Shown: piece after piece, positions 8,500-18,127 of the stretch
How the letters are laid out: each line of letters opens with the position of its first letter
How positions within the stretch are numbered: position 1 is the first letter of the stretch
Source of the DNA: Massilia sp. YIM B02763
GTDB lineage: Bacteria; Pseudomonadota; Gammaproteobacteria; Burkholderiales; Burkholderiaceae_D
NCBI RefSeq assembly: GCF_030412015.1
Contig: NZ_JASNRD010000002.1
Coordinates: 186,001 to 250,000, forward strand
Length of the DNA: 64,000 nucleotides
Reading direction: 5' to 3'
Made by a program: the position numbers and the translations under genes
The notes under the pieces: model-generated
What the model was told of the DNA's origin: nothing
The model's database searches: none
The model's input: only the letters and a program-made list of their open reading frames with translations

Positions 8500-9294
8500 T
8501 CACTGCTGGGCGCGGGCGTGCAGCTCGGGCCAGTTGGCGATCTCGCGCCAGCCGATGCGGCCGGCGGGCGGCGGCGGCGGCGCGGCCGGCGGTCGTGGCG
8601 GGTCCGGTCCGGCGCCCGGGTCATCGTCGTCTCCGGCCCCGTCGGCGGGAGCGCCACCGCCTTCCCCTTCTTCGTCGGCGGAGGTGCCGGGCGCGGCCGG
8701 CGCCGCCTGGCGGAACAGCGACTGCAGGACCACCTGCGTCGATGCGCGCATGCCGAAGCCGATGGCGGTGATGCGGTAGAAACCGCCCTGCGCCGGATCG
8801 GCGCCGGCGGGCGCCAGCTTTTCGATGAGGTAGCCCGGCAGGCGCGCCGGCAGCGTGCCGGCCCCGAGCGGCAGCACGGCGCCCGTGTAGCGGCCATAGG
8901 GCACCAGCACGTCGGCCTCCGGGTCGGTGAGGTCGATGTCCTGCCAGGCGGGCGGCGCCGCCACCCGGCACAGGCCGAGGTCGGCCGGACCGCGGCCGCA
9001 GCCGTCGGCGAAGCCGGCCCCTTCCGCCTGCGCCAGCAGCGCCGCCCGCGCGGCCGCGTCGGCATCGGCGCCAAGGCCGGCACCCGCGAGATCGCGTTCC
9101 GCGTCCAGCAGCGCCGCCTCGGCCGCCAGCCGCGCCGTCACGCGGTCGCCCTCGTTGCGCGCGGACGCCAGCAGCGCAAAGGCGCCGCGCGCCACGGCCA
9201 CGCCGATGACCATCGCCGCCGCCAGCAACAGCAGCACGCTGGCCAGGGCCAGGCCGCGCTGGGCGGCAGGACGTATCGACGGAGGCCGCATCAT
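8500..9294 (-). CDS. pilX: PilX-like minor pilin with acidic/proline-rich insert
   Basis: A 264-residue protein. The N-terminus (AAQRGLALASVLLLLAAAMVIGVAVARGAFAL) is a PilX-type leader and transmembrane helix. It lacks the classic GFTLxE site, as PilX proteins often do. The middle (DVLVPYGRYTG, GFYRITAIGFGM) fits the PilX domain. Residues of roughly 205-245 are an unusual run rich in Gly, Asp and Pro before a short tail ending LHARAQQ. The start codon overlaps the pilW stop, so the two are coupled. PilX-like proteins usually modulate pilus stability. Confidence 0.78.
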   Translation of the reverse strand: MMRPPSIRPAAQRGLALASVLLLLAAAMVIGVAVARGAFALLASARNEGDRVTARLAAEAALLDAERDLAGAGLGADADAAARAALLAQAEGAGFADGCGRGPADLGLCRVAAPPAWQDIDLTDPEADVLVPYGRYTGAVLPLGAGTLPARLPGYLIEKLAPAGADPAQGGFYRITAIGFGMRASTQVVLQSLFRQAAPAAPGTSADEEGEGGGAPADGAGDDDDPGAGPDPPRPPAAPPPPPAGRIGWREIANWPELHARAQQ

Positions 9295-10235
9295 GGCGCC
9301 ACGGCCGGCAAGGCGACCGTCATCGTGAACAGGCGCCGCTCGCGCAGGCGCATGTCCGGCGTCATCGCGGCCTCGCGCAGCACGCTGCCCGCGTCCGCCG
9401 CGCCGGCCTCGGCGGACTCGCCGTAAGCGGGCCCGAGCAGCGCATAGTCGGCATCGCCGGGCCGGGTCCGCGTCGCCCTTGCGCCGTGCAGCAGCAGGCC
9501 GATGCGCACGCTGACGAGGCGCTTCCACCAGGTGCGCCGGCGCAGCTCCTGCTCGTCGGCGGTACCCAGGGCCGCGTCCAGCGCGCGCACGGCATCCGCG
9601 TTCACGTAGCGGTTCGGGGCGCCGTCGCGGGGCTCGTCCGTGTCGATGCCGTACAGGACCTGGAAGCCGTCGACGCCGGCCACGATGGCGTCGGCGCTCC
9701 AGTTGGCGTTGCCGCGGTACTTGCAGCGCAGTTCCGCCTCGCCCTGGCTGTTGCGCGCGACATGGAAGATGCTCCAGCCCTCCTCCCCGCCGGCCACGGT
9801 GAAGCCGGCGCAGTCGACGCTGCTGCCGTCGCCGTCCGGCACGGGGCCGCTGCCGGGAAAGCGCACGGCCAGCACATCGCTGCCGCCGACGGCATCCGCG
9901 GAAGGCTCCTCGATGCCGGGCGTCGTGCGGCCCACGCTGCGGGCGTCGAGCCCGGCGATGCGGGCCGGCGCGGCATCGGCGCCGGCGGCGAGAAGACTGT
10001 CGGGATCGGTTGCCGCAGCCTGCCGCAGCGCCCTGGCGACGAGCTCCAGGGCATAGCGGCCGCCATCATCCATCGCGGCAAGCTCCATCTGGGCGGCATA
10101 GGCGCTGTTGGCGAGGACGAGCAAGTGCCCGGCCCCGAGCAGGACGGCGAGACCGATGGCGAGCGCCACCAGCATCTCCGGCAGCGTCATGCCGCGGCTG
10201 CGTGCTGGACACGGGCGCATCATGGCGCGCATCAT
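9291..10235 (-). CDS. pilW: PilW-like minor pilin
   Basis: A 314-residue protein with a prepilin motif SRG|MTLPEMLVALAIGLAVLLG near residues 14-34. A large C-terminal domain follows, containing ELVARALRQ, SVDCAGFTVAG and GVDGFQVLYGID, typical of PilW (GVDxFxVxYG). It overlaps pilV upstream and pilX downstream by a few bases. Its role is initiation and stability of type IV pilus assembly. Several clustered ATG codons make the exact start uncertain by a few residues. Confidence 0.85.
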   Translation of the reverse strand: MMRAMMRPCPARSRGMTLPEMLVALAIGLAVLLGAGHLLVLANSAYAAQMELAAMDDGGRYALELVARALRQAAATDPDSLLAAGADAAPARIAGLDARSVGRTTPGIEEPSADAVGGSDVLAVRFPGSGPVPDGDGSSVDCAGFTVAGGEEGWSIFHVARNSQGEAELRCKYRGNANWSADAIVAGVDGFQVLYGIDTDEPRDGAPNRYVNADAVRALDAALGTADEQELRRRTWWKRLVSVRIGLLLHGARATRTRPGDADYALLGPAYGESAEAGAADAGSVLREAAMTPDMRLRERRLFTMTVALPAVAP

Positions 10236-10795
10236 GGCGCGCCCCCGGGCAAGGCCAGCAGCAGCCTGGGCGCGCCACCGTCACCGCGGCGGTCGGAGGA
10301 TTCGCGCCAGCCGAGCTTGGCCACCAGCGGCGCGCCGGGCCCGGCGGCGCACGCCCATGCCGTTGCCGCGCCGGCATCGCGGCAGACGCACAGGCGCCCG
10401 CCGGGAAAGCGCTCCACCAGCGCCTGCGCCACTTCTGCAAGGTCGAATTCGGCGAGCTGGACGGCGTCGCAATCACCGTCGGCAAAGCAGGACGCGGCGG
10501 CGTCCGGAGCGCCGCTGCCGGCGTCGACGTCGAACTGGGCATACGGGTTGCCGCCATCGGGCAGCGCCATCGCGGGCGGATTGGCGCGCATGCGTTCGGC
10601 GAGGGTGGACAGCAGGCGCACGCCGTCGGCCAGGCGCGCCGCTTCCTGCTGCGAGCGCAGGGCCAGCGTCTGCAGCGCGCAGGCGCCGGCGATGCCCAGG
10701 GCGGCCACGAACAGGGCCACCAGCACTTCGACCAGGGTGAATCCGCCGACACTGAGTCTGCCGCCATCCATTGCCCGCCCCCATCCCGTTTGCAT
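10232..10795 (-). CDS. pilV: PilV-like minor pilin
   Basis: A 187-residue protein whose N-terminus has the cleavage site VGG|FTLVEVLVALFVAALGIAGA, characteristic of PilV. The next segment (LRSQQEAARLADGVRLLSTLAERMRANP) is also typical. It is the first gene of the five-gene minor pilin run, and its stop overlaps the pilW start. It works with the other minor pilins to form the priming complex at the pilus tip. Confidence 0.87.
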   Translation of the reverse strand: MQTGWGRAMDGGRLSVGGFTLVEVLVALFVAALGIAGACALQTLALRSQQEAARLADGVRLLSTLAERMRANPPAMALPDGGNPYAQFDVDAGSGAPDAAASCFADGDCDAVQLAEFDLAEVAQALVERFPGGRLCVCRDAGAATAWACAAGPGAPLVAKLGWRESSDRRGDGGAPRLLLALPGGAP

Positions 10796-10883
10796 GAGAT
10801 GCGAAGTTAGCAGCCGAGTCCGGGCCAGCAGTGAGCTGCCTCAAGCGTGCGGATGCAACCTGGTCGGTCGGTACGGCTCTAAA

Positions 10884-10922
10884 GGCTTACTTGCGTGGCT
10901 TATTTGCGTGGCTTATTTGCGC
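10884..10922. repeat. 13-bp tandem repeat at the 3' end of nrdR
   Basis: Three copies of GGCTTA(C/T)TTGCG(T/C) stand at 10884-10896, 10897-10909 and 10910-10922. On the minus strand each copy carries the sense CGCAAATAA or CGCAAGTAA, so the final Arg-Lys-stop of nrdR appears triplicated. Confidence 0.8.
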
Positions 10923-11371
10923 GGCTGCCCGACTTCCGCAATCGCTTCCTGGAACTCGGCCAGGTCCTCGAAGTTCTTGTAGACGGAAGCAAAGCGGATG
11001 TAGGCGATCTTGTCCAGGCGCTGGAGTTCCTGCATCACCAGTTCGCCCACGTGGACGGAGTCCACTTCGCGGCGGCCGCTGGTGAGCAGCTTTTCCTCGA
11101 TCGTGGCGACGGCCCGGTCGATCGCGTCGGCGGCCACGGGACGCTTGCGCAGCGCCAGCATGAGGCTGCCGCGCAGCTTGGACGAGTCGTACTCGCTGCG
11201 GCTGCCGTTCTTCTTGACGATGAACGGCATCGACAGCTCGATGCGCTCGTAGGTGGTGAAACGCTTGTCGCACTGGACGCAGCGGCGCCGGCGCCGGATG
11301 GCATCGTCCACCTCGGATACGCGGGTATCGAGGACTTGGGTGTCGTCATGGTGACAGAACGGACATTTCAT
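10913..11371 (-). CDS. nrdR: Transcriptional repressor NrdR
   Basis: A 152-residue protein with an N-terminal zinc ribbon ([17 protein letters not shown]...[17 protein letters not shown]) and a following ATP-cone ([28 protein letters not shown]). NrdR senses ATP/dATP and represses ribonucleotide reductase genes through NrdR boxes. Length and motifs are fully normal. It lies between glyA and the minor pilin cluster on the same strand; glyA-nrdR adjacency is common in betaproteobacteria. Confidence 0.96.
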   Translation of the reverse strand: MKCPFCHHDDTQVLDTRVSEVDDAIRRRRRCVQCDKRFTTYERIELSMPFIVKKNGSRSEYDSSKLRGSLMLALRKRPVAADAIDRAVATIEEKLLTSGRREVDSVHVGELVMQELQRLDKIAYIRFASVYKNFEDLAEFQEAIAEVGQPRK

Positions 11372-11506
11372 GGGGCGCCGGTACTGCGTGGTTGATGCGT
11401 GGTTGATACGTCGACGCTGCGTCGAAGCGAAGCTGGAACATGGCGCTCCCACCAAGACAGCGAGGGAGCGCCGGTAACACGAGCGCCCGCGGGCGCTTGT
11501 CGAAGC

Positions 11507-12754
<1,248 letters not shown>

Positions 12755-12850
12755 GAAAAACTCCAATCGTAAGAGAACCCGGCAATGGGTAGCGCTGAAG
12801 GGGCGGGGCCGGCGGCAGGGGACAACCGCGCTTTTCACGCGACCAATCAA

Positions 12851-12971
12851 GGGCTGCCCAGGCGAACGGCATATGGAAATCTCACGTTCCCCGGTGGATT
12901 CCCACCTTCGCCGCACGCCTGCCCGGTCTTCGACCGGCGCGGTATCGCGCAGCTTTCGCCAGTTACGTGAG
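12851..12971 (-). promoter_or_regulatory. ZTP riboswitch (pfl motif) upstream of glyA
   Basis: Read on the minus strand, the leader opens CUCACGU-AACUGGCG, continues with GGUGGG-AAU-CCACC-GGGGA and closes with ACGUGAG, which pairs with the opening strand. A short linker is followed by CGCCUGGGCAGCC. These are the conserved blocks of the pfl/ZTP aptamer: ACUGGCG, the GGUGG...CCACCGGGG hairpin and the distal CCUGGGCA pseudoknot partner. About 48 bases with two extra hairpins (GCGCG/CGCGC and CCGGUC/GACCGG) are inserted between ACUGGCG and the GGUGG hairpin. ZTP riboswitches sense the purine/10-formyl-THF alarmone ZMP/ZTP and activate one-carbon genes, so glyA is an expected target. The expression platform in 12755-12850 is not obvious. 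The rest of the 400-base gap holds only the divergent SDR promoter region. Confidence 0.88.
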
Positions 12972-13155
12972 ATGTAATGGAACTCCCGATTGTACGGGAA
13001 GAGCCCACGGCGAAGCAAGAAACGGGACAACCCGCGGGCAACCCCGGGGTTGCCCGGCAGGCAAGCGGCATGAACAGGCACTCAATATGGCCAATTCGGC
13101 TACAATCTCGCAATTCGACATTGCAGTTCATCCCGCAGTCCAACCGGAATCCATC

Positions 13156-13902
13156 ATGATCGTTTTCATCACCGGCGCATCGGCCGGCTTCGGCGCCGCG
13201 ATGGCGCGCACCTTCGTCAAGAACGGCCACCAGGTGGTGCTGGCCGCGCGCCGCAAGGACCGCCTGGAGGCGCTGGCCAAGGAACTGGGCGAGTCGGCCC
13301 TGCCGATCGCGATGGACGTCACCGACAAGGCTTCGATCGAGGAAGCGCTGTCGATGCTGCCGCAATCCTGGCGCCAGATCGACGTGCTGATCAACAATGC
13401 CGGCCTGGCGTTGAACACCAAGCCGGCCCACGAAGTGCCGCTGGAAGACTGGGAAACCATGATCGACACGAACGTCAAGGGCCTGGTCACGATGACCCAC
13501 GCGCTGCTGCCCTCGATGGTCGAGCGCGGCAGCGGCCTCGTCATCAACCTCGGCTCCGTGGCCGGCCACTACCCCTACCCGGGCGGCAACGTGTACGGCG
13601 CCACCAAGGCCTTCGTCGAGCAGTTCACGCTGAACCTGCGCGCCGACCTGGTCGGCACCGGCGTGCGCGCCACCAACTTGGCACCGGGCCTGTGCGGCGG
13701 CACCGAATTCTCCAACGTGCGCTTCAAGGGCGACGACGATGCCGCCGCCAAGGTCTACGAAGGCACGCAGCCGCTGACCGCCGAGGACATCGCCGAGACC
13801 GCCTACTGGATCGCCACCCTCCCCCCGCACGTCAACGTCAACCTGATCGAGCTGATGCCGACCTGCCAGGGCTTCTCGCCGTTCAACATCAAGCGCGGCT
13901 GA
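13156..13902 (+). CDS. SDR family oxidoreductase, YdfG-like
   Basis: A 248-residue short-chain dehydrogenase. It begins IVFITGASAGFGAAMARTF (TGxxxGxG cofactor motif), has NNAGLAL, a catalytic serine in NLGSVAGHYPYPGG and YGATKAF as the YxxxK pair. The C-terminus (TCQGFSPFNIKRG) resembles E. coli YdfG, an NADP-dependent 3-hydroxy acid/malonic semialdehyde reductase. The ATG at 13156 places the Rossmann strand at residue 2, as in YdfG. It is divergent from glyA and followed by the AT-rich upstream region of the Tol-Pal operon. Confidence 0.88.
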   Translation: MIVFITGASAGFGAAMARTFVKNGHQVVLAARRKDRLEALAKELGESALPIAMDVTDKASIEEALSMLPQSWRQIDVLINNAGLALNTKPAHEVPLEDWETMIDTNVKGLVTMTHALLPSMVERGSGLVINLGSVAGHYPYPGGNVYGATKAFVEQFTLNLRADLVGTGVRATNLAPGLCGGTEFSNVRFKGDDDAAAKVYEGTQPLTAEDIAETAYWIATLPPHVNVNLIELMPTCQGFSPFNIKRG

Positions 13903-13928
13903 TGCGTGATGATTGCCGGCGCGCGGCC

Positions 13929-13953
13929 GTTACAAATGTTTGCGATTTGTAAC
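13929..13953. repeat. Perfect 9-bp inverted repeat after the SDR gene
   Basis: GTTACAAAT and ATTTGTAAC flank a 7-base loop (GTTTGCG). No T-run follows, so it is not a classical intrinsic terminator. It may end the SDR transcript or act as an operator for the AT-rich Tol-Pal promoter region (about 13960-14145). Confidence 0.5.
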
Positions 13954-14145
13954 AGCGGCGCCAAATATGCATGGATCGATGCTAGAGTTGCTGGCTTAGC
14001 ACAAATGATCTTTAGCCAAATCTACTGATTATTTGATGTTTTGCCATGTAATTGCGGTCCATACATTAGGTATAGGTGCTCTACCGTACATATCGACGGC
14101 AAAAATGGCGTAAAATGTTTCCCATTTTCATAAACGGCAGCTGAA

Positions 14146-14550
14146 ATGCCTTCCCTTTTCACCTGGACAGTCCGGGTCTATTACGAAGATACGGACGCGG
14201 GCGGCATCGTTTATTACGCCAACTACCTGAAGTTCTTCGAACGCGCGCGTACTGAATGGCTGCGTTCGCTCGACATCCACCAGCAAGACCTGCTCGCCCG
14301 GGAAGGCGTGGCGTTCGTGGTGCGCAGCGCCTCCGTCGAGTACCTGGCCGCGGCGCGCCTGGACGACGACGTGAAACTCACCCTGGCCGTGGAAAAGCTC
14401 GGCCGCGCATCGGTCCAGTTCGCCCAGCAAGCCTGGCGCGGGGACACCTTGCTGGCGACCGCCGACGTGAAAGTCGGCTGCGTGGACGCCGCCACGATGC
14501 GTCCGCGCTCCCTTCCCGACCTTGCCGCTGCTAAAATGCGTGCCGCCTGA
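14146..14550 (+). CDS. ybgC: Tol-Pal-associated acyl-CoA thioesterase
   Basis: A 134-residue hotdog-fold thioesterase. The motif RVYYEDTDAGGIVYYANYLKFFERARTEWLR contains the family's catalytic aspartate (YEDTDAGG). YbgC hydrolyses short acyl-CoAs and is almost always first in the tol-pal operon, as here: tolQ follows after 22 bases. It is cytoplasmic and its role in envelope maintenance is not settled. Confidence 0.94.
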   Translation: MPSLFTWTVRVYYEDTDAGGIVYYANYLKFFERARTEWLRSLDIHQQDLLAREGVAFVVRSASVEYLAAARLDDDVKLTLAVEKLGRASVQFAQQAWRGDTLLATADVKVGCVDAATMRPRSLPDLAAAKMRAA

Positions 14551-14572
14551 ATAATCCCAACCCACTACGACG

Positions 14573-15256
14573 ATGAGCGCAGCCCAAGACCTTTCCTTCA
14601 TTGAACTGATTCGCCACGCACACGTGCTGGTGCAGCTGATCATGGCCCTGCTGTTCGCGGTCTCGCTCACCAGCTGGACCTATATCTTCCGCAAGATCTT
14701 CGCGCTGCGCGCCGCGCGCCGCCAGACCGAGCAGTTCGAGCGCAGCTTCTGGGCCGGCGGCAACCTGCACACCCTGCACCAGAGCGCCAGCAGCCAGCGC
14801 GACCAGAGCGGTCCGCTGGCCCGCATCTTCGAAGCCGGCATGGGCGAGTTCATCAAGGGCAAGCAGGCCGCGCGCGATGCGCTCGACGGCGGCGCCGTCC
14901 TGGACGGTGCGCGCCGCGCCATGCGCGCCGCCTTCCAGCGCGAGCTGGACCATCTGGACACGCACCTGAACTTCCTGGCCTCGGTCGGCTCCGTCTCGCC
15001 GTACATCGGCCTGCTCGGCACCGTGTGGGGCATCATGAACGCGTTCCGCGGCCTGGCCAACGTCCAGCAGGCCACGCTGGCCGCCGTCGCGCCGGGCATC
15101 GCCGAGGCGCTGATCGCCACCGCCATCGGCCTGTTCGCCGCGATTCCCGCCGTGATCGCGTACAACCGCTTCACGCACGACATCGACCGCCTGGCGATCC
15201 GCTTCGAGAGCTTCGTCGAGGAATTCTCGAACATCCTGCAGCGCCAGTCGCGCTGA
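14573..15256 (+). CDS. tolQ: Tol-Pal system proton channel subunit TolQ
   Basis: A 227-residue inner-membrane protein of the TolQ/ExbB/MotA family. The first transmembrane helix is at about residues 17-37 (LVQLIMALLFAVSLTSWTYI). The conserved later pair runs from LGTVWGIMNAFRGL to EALIATAIGLFAAIPAVIAYN, including the pore threonines. With TolR it uses the proton gradient to energise TolA during outer membrane constriction at division. Confidence 0.96.
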   Translation: MSAAQDLSFIELIRHAHVLVQLIMALLFAVSLTSWTYIFRKIFALRAARRQTEQFERSFWAGGNLHTLHQSASSQRDQSGPLARIFEAGMGEFIKGKQAARDALDGGAVLDGARRAMRAAFQRELDHLDTHLNFLASVGSVSPYIGLLGTVWGIMNAFRGLANVQQATLAAVAPGIAEALIATAIGLFAAIPAVIAYNRFTHDIDRLAIRFESFVEEFSNILQRQSR

Positions 15257-15277
15257 CCGACGCACGAGGACACCGAC

Positions 15278-15706
15278 ATGGCCTTCAACAGCAGCATGCG
15301 CAGCTCGCGCCGCAAGCTCAAGTCCGAGATCAACGTCGTGCCGTACATCGACGTGATGCTGGTGCTGCTCATCATCTTCATGGTGACGCCGCCGGCCCAG
15401 AACCCGAGCGAGATCAAACTGCCGAGCGCCGAGCGTTCGACCCAGCCGCCGGACGACTACATCCAGATCGCCGTCAAGGACAAGGGCCAGCTGGCGATCG
15501 GCATCAACGGCAAGAAACCGCAGGGACTGGAAGACGTCTCGAACCGCCAGGCCCTGATCCAGCGCCTGGCCGCGATCCACGAAGAGCATCCGGATTACCC
15601 GGTCCTGATCGCGGGCGACCGCGAGAGCAAGTACGACGACGTGATCCAGCTGATCTCGGAGGCCAAGAAGATGGGCATCCAGCGCGTCGGCCTGGCCACG
15701 AAATAA
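15278..15706 (+). CDS. tolR: Tol-Pal system protein TolR
   Basis: A 142-residue ExbD/TolR protein. Its single transmembrane helix has the catalytic aspartate in VVPYIDVMLVLLIIFMVTPP, the proton-carrying residue of the TolQ-TolR motor. A periplasmic domain follows (IQIAVKDKGQLAIGINGKKP). It stands 21 bases after tolQ and 7 bases before tolA. Confidence 0.96.
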   Translation: MAFNSSMRSSRRKLKSEINVVPYIDVMLVLLIIFMVTPPAQNPSEIKLPSAERSTQPPDDYIQIAVKDKGQLAIGINGKKPQGLEDVSNRQALIQRLAAIHEEHPDYPVLIAGDRESKYDDVIQLISEAKKMGIQRVGLATK

Positions 15707-15713
15707 CACACTG

Positions 15714-16787
15714 ATGGCAGCAGAGAAGCGCAACGACAACGACACGGCCGGCCCGCACTACCGGGTACCGCCGGAACCGAACCGCTGGCCCGCGATCGGC
15801 CTGGCGGTGGGCGTGCACGCCCTGCTGCTGGCCTTCCTCGTGATCGGCGTGAACTGGCAAAGCAATACGCCTGTGGCCGTCGAGGCCGAGATCTGGGACG
15901 TCGACACGCAGATCGCCGCTCCGCCCCCGCCGCCGCCGGAACCCGAGCCGGAACCGGAACCCGAGACGCCACCGCCGGAGCCGACCCCGCGCGCCGTCGA
16001 ACCGCCGCCGCCCCCGGTGGAACAGCCGGCCCCGCCGAAGCAGCCCGACATCGCCCTCGAACGCGAGAAGAAGCGCCAGGAAGAACTAAAGCGCAAGGAA
16101 CAGGCACGCCTGGAGCGCGAACGCGAAGAACGCGAGAAGCAGCGCGAGCAGGAGCGCGAGGAACAGAAACGCATCGAGCAGCAGAAGCGCGAGGACGAGA
16201 AGAAGGCCAAGGCCCTGGCGGAGAAGAAGGAACGCGAACAGGAGCGAGAGCGCGAAGCGAAGAAAGAGAAGGAAGCGGCGGAGAAGAAGGCGCGCGAGGA
16301 CGCGGCCAAGAAGGAAGCCGAGCAGAAGAAGAAGGACGAGGCCGAGAAGAAGAAAAAGGCCGACGCCGAGAAGAAGAAGCAGGAAGCGGCCGACCAGAAG
16401 AAACGCGACGCCGCGCGCGCCGAGGAAATGCGCCGCATCACGGGCGCCGCCGGTTCCGGTTCGCCGAGCAGCACCGGCACCGCCGAGAAGTCGAGCGCAC
16501 CGGGCCGCGACAAGGGCTACGTCGCGGCCATCACGGCCAAGGTGAAGGGCAATACCTCGTACGCGGGCGACCTGGACGAACCGGGCAATCCGACGGTCAC
16601 CTTCATTGTGAAACAATTGCCTACCGGCGAGATCCTGTCGGTGCGTAAAACGAAGAGCAGCGGCGTGCCCGCTTTCGACGATGCCGTCGAAAAAGGCATT
16701 CGCAAATCGGACCCGCTGCCGAAGAAGAAAGATGGTACGGTAGAGAGTACCCTTGAGATCAATTTCCGCATGAAAGATCTGCAGTAA
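15714..16787 (+). CDS. tolA: Cell envelope integrity protein TolA
   Basis: A 357-residue protein with the three TolA domains. One transmembrane helix is at about residues 23-43 (WPAIGLAVGVHALLLAFLVIG). A Pro/Glu-rich stretch at about 63-105 leads into a long Lys/Glu/Arg/Ala coiled coil to about residue 235. The C-terminal domain (YVAAITAKVKGNTSYAGDLD..NPTVTFIVKQLPTGEILSVRK) belongs to the TonB/TolA C-terminal family. It bridges the inner-membrane TolQR motor to TolB-Pal at the outer membrane. Confidence 0.95.
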   Translation: MAAEKRNDNDTAGPHYRVPPEPNRWPAIGLAVGVHALLLAFLVIGVNWQSNTPVAVEAEIWDVDTQIAAPPPPPPEPEPEPEPETPPPEPTPRAVEPPPPPVEQPAPPKQPDIALEREKKRQEELKRKEQARLEREREEREKQREQEREEQKRIEQQKREDEKKAKALAEKKEREQEREREAKKEKEAAEKKAREDAAKKEAEQKKKDEAEKKKKADAEKKKQEAADQKKRDAARAEEMRRITGAAGSGSPSSTGTAEKSSAPGRDKGYVAAITAKVKGNTSYAGDLDEPGNPTVTFIVKQLPTGEILSVRKTKSSGVPAFDDAVEKGIRKSDPLPKKKDGTVESTLEINFRMKDLQ

Positions 16788-16839
16788 CGCGGGCGGAGAT
16801 GAGCGTCCCGAGCCAAACCATTGCTGAGTTGAGAGATTT

Positions 16840-18102
16840 ATGAAGAAACTACATACCCTGCTGTTTTCGGCGTCCCTCCTGATGGGCACGGCCGCACATG
16901 CCCAGCTGCGCGTGGAGATCGCCGGCGTGGGCAGCAACCAGATCCCGGTCGCCGTTGCCGCGTTCGCCGACGAATCCGTGGCGCCGGAACAGGTGTCCGC
17001 CATCATTCGTGCCGACCTCGAGCGTAGCGGCGTGTTCAAGGTCATCGATGCGCGCCAGGCCATTTCGGACAGCGCCAGCGTCGACCTGGGCGCCTTCAAG
17101 GCCAGCGGCGCCGATGCCCTCGTGGTGGGCTCCGTGCAGAAGATGCCGGACGGCCGTTTCCAAGTCCGCTATAAACTGCTCGACACCGTCAAGCAGGCGC
17201 CGATCTCGCAACTGGCGGATGCCGTCGCCGCGCGCAACACGCGCCTGGAGGCGCACCGCATCGCCGACGACATCTACGAAAAGCTGACCGGCGTGCGCGG
17301 CATCTTCTCGACCCGCCTCACCTACGTGAAGCAGGACGGCCCGCGCGACTACAAGCTGGTGGTGGCGGACGCCGACGGCTTCGGCGAGCAGATCGCGGCG
17401 CACGGCAAGGAGCCGATCATCTCGCCGTCCTGGTCGCCGGACGGCACCAAGGTCGCCTACGTCTCGTTCGAGCTGCGCAAGCCGGTGATCTACGTGCAGA
17501 ACCTGGTCACGGGCCAGCGCACGATCGTCGCCAACGAAAAGGGCAACAACTCGGCACCGGCCTGGTCGCCGGACGGCACCAAGCTGGCGCTGGCGCTGTC
17601 GCGCACGGGCAATACGCAAGTCTTCATCGTCAATGCCGACGGCAGCGGCATGCGCCGCCTGACCACCAGCAACGGCATCGACACCGAACCGCGCTTCTCG
17701 GCCGACGGCCAGAGCATTTATTTCACCAGCGACCGCAGCGGCGGTCCGCAGATTTACAAGATGAGCGTGGGCGGCGGCCAGGCCACCCGTGTCACGTTCA
17801 ACGGCAACTACAATATCAGCCCTCGACTCTCCCCGGACGGCAAGACGCTGGCGTGGATTTCGCAACGCGATGGGGGTTTTTCTCTGTATGCGATGGACTT
17901 GGCCAGCGGCCAGGAACAACGCTTGGCCGACGGGGCCACCGAACCGAGTTTTTCGCCGAACGGCAAATACATCATGTATGCAACCAAGGGTGGCGGCCGT
18001 ACCGCGCTGGCCGTGGTGTCGGTTGACGGGCGCATCAAGCAACGCTTGAGCACCCAGGCGGGAAACATTCGGGAGCCCAGCTGGGGCCCGTTCATGAAGT
18101 AA
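16840..18102 (+). CDS. tolB: Tol-Pal system beta-propeller protein TolB
   Basis: A 420-residue periplasmic protein with a signal peptide ending AAHA|QLRVEI. The N-terminal domain (about 25-160) is followed by a six-bladed propeller with repeated SPDGTK(V/L)A-type blades (SWSPDGTKVAYVSFE, AWSPDGTKLALALS, RLSPDGKTLAWIS). TolB binds Pal and TolA and cycles with them during division. Confidence 0.96.
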   Translation: MKKLHTLLFSASLLMGTAAHAQLRVEIAGVGSNQIPVAVAAFADESVAPEQVSAIIRADLERSGVFKVIDARQAISDSASVDLGAFKASGADALVVGSVQKMPDGRFQVRYKLLDTVKQAPISQLADAVAARNTRLEAHRIADDIYEKLTGVRGIFSTRLTYVKQDGPRDYKLVVADADGFGEQIAAHGKEPIISPSWSPDGTKVAYVSFELRKPVIYVQNLVTGQRTIVANEKGNNSAPAWSPDGTKLALALSRTGNTQVFIVNADGSGMRRLTTSNGIDTEPRFSADGQSIYFTSDRSGGPQIYKMSVGGGQATRVTFNGNYNISPRLSPDGKTLAWISQRDGGFSLYAMDLASGQEQRLADGATEPSFSPNGKYIMYATKGGGRTALAVVSVDGRIKQRLSTQAGNIREPSWGPFMK

Positions 18103-18127
18103 AAATTTTTTGACCAGGAGAAAAACC

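Noticed and set aside
10884..10922. Possible CRISPR-like array from short tandem repeats
   Set aside because: Units are 13 bases and directly adjacent without spacers. The same reasoning applies to the 43-bp repeat at 1148 and the 15-bp repeat at 63743.
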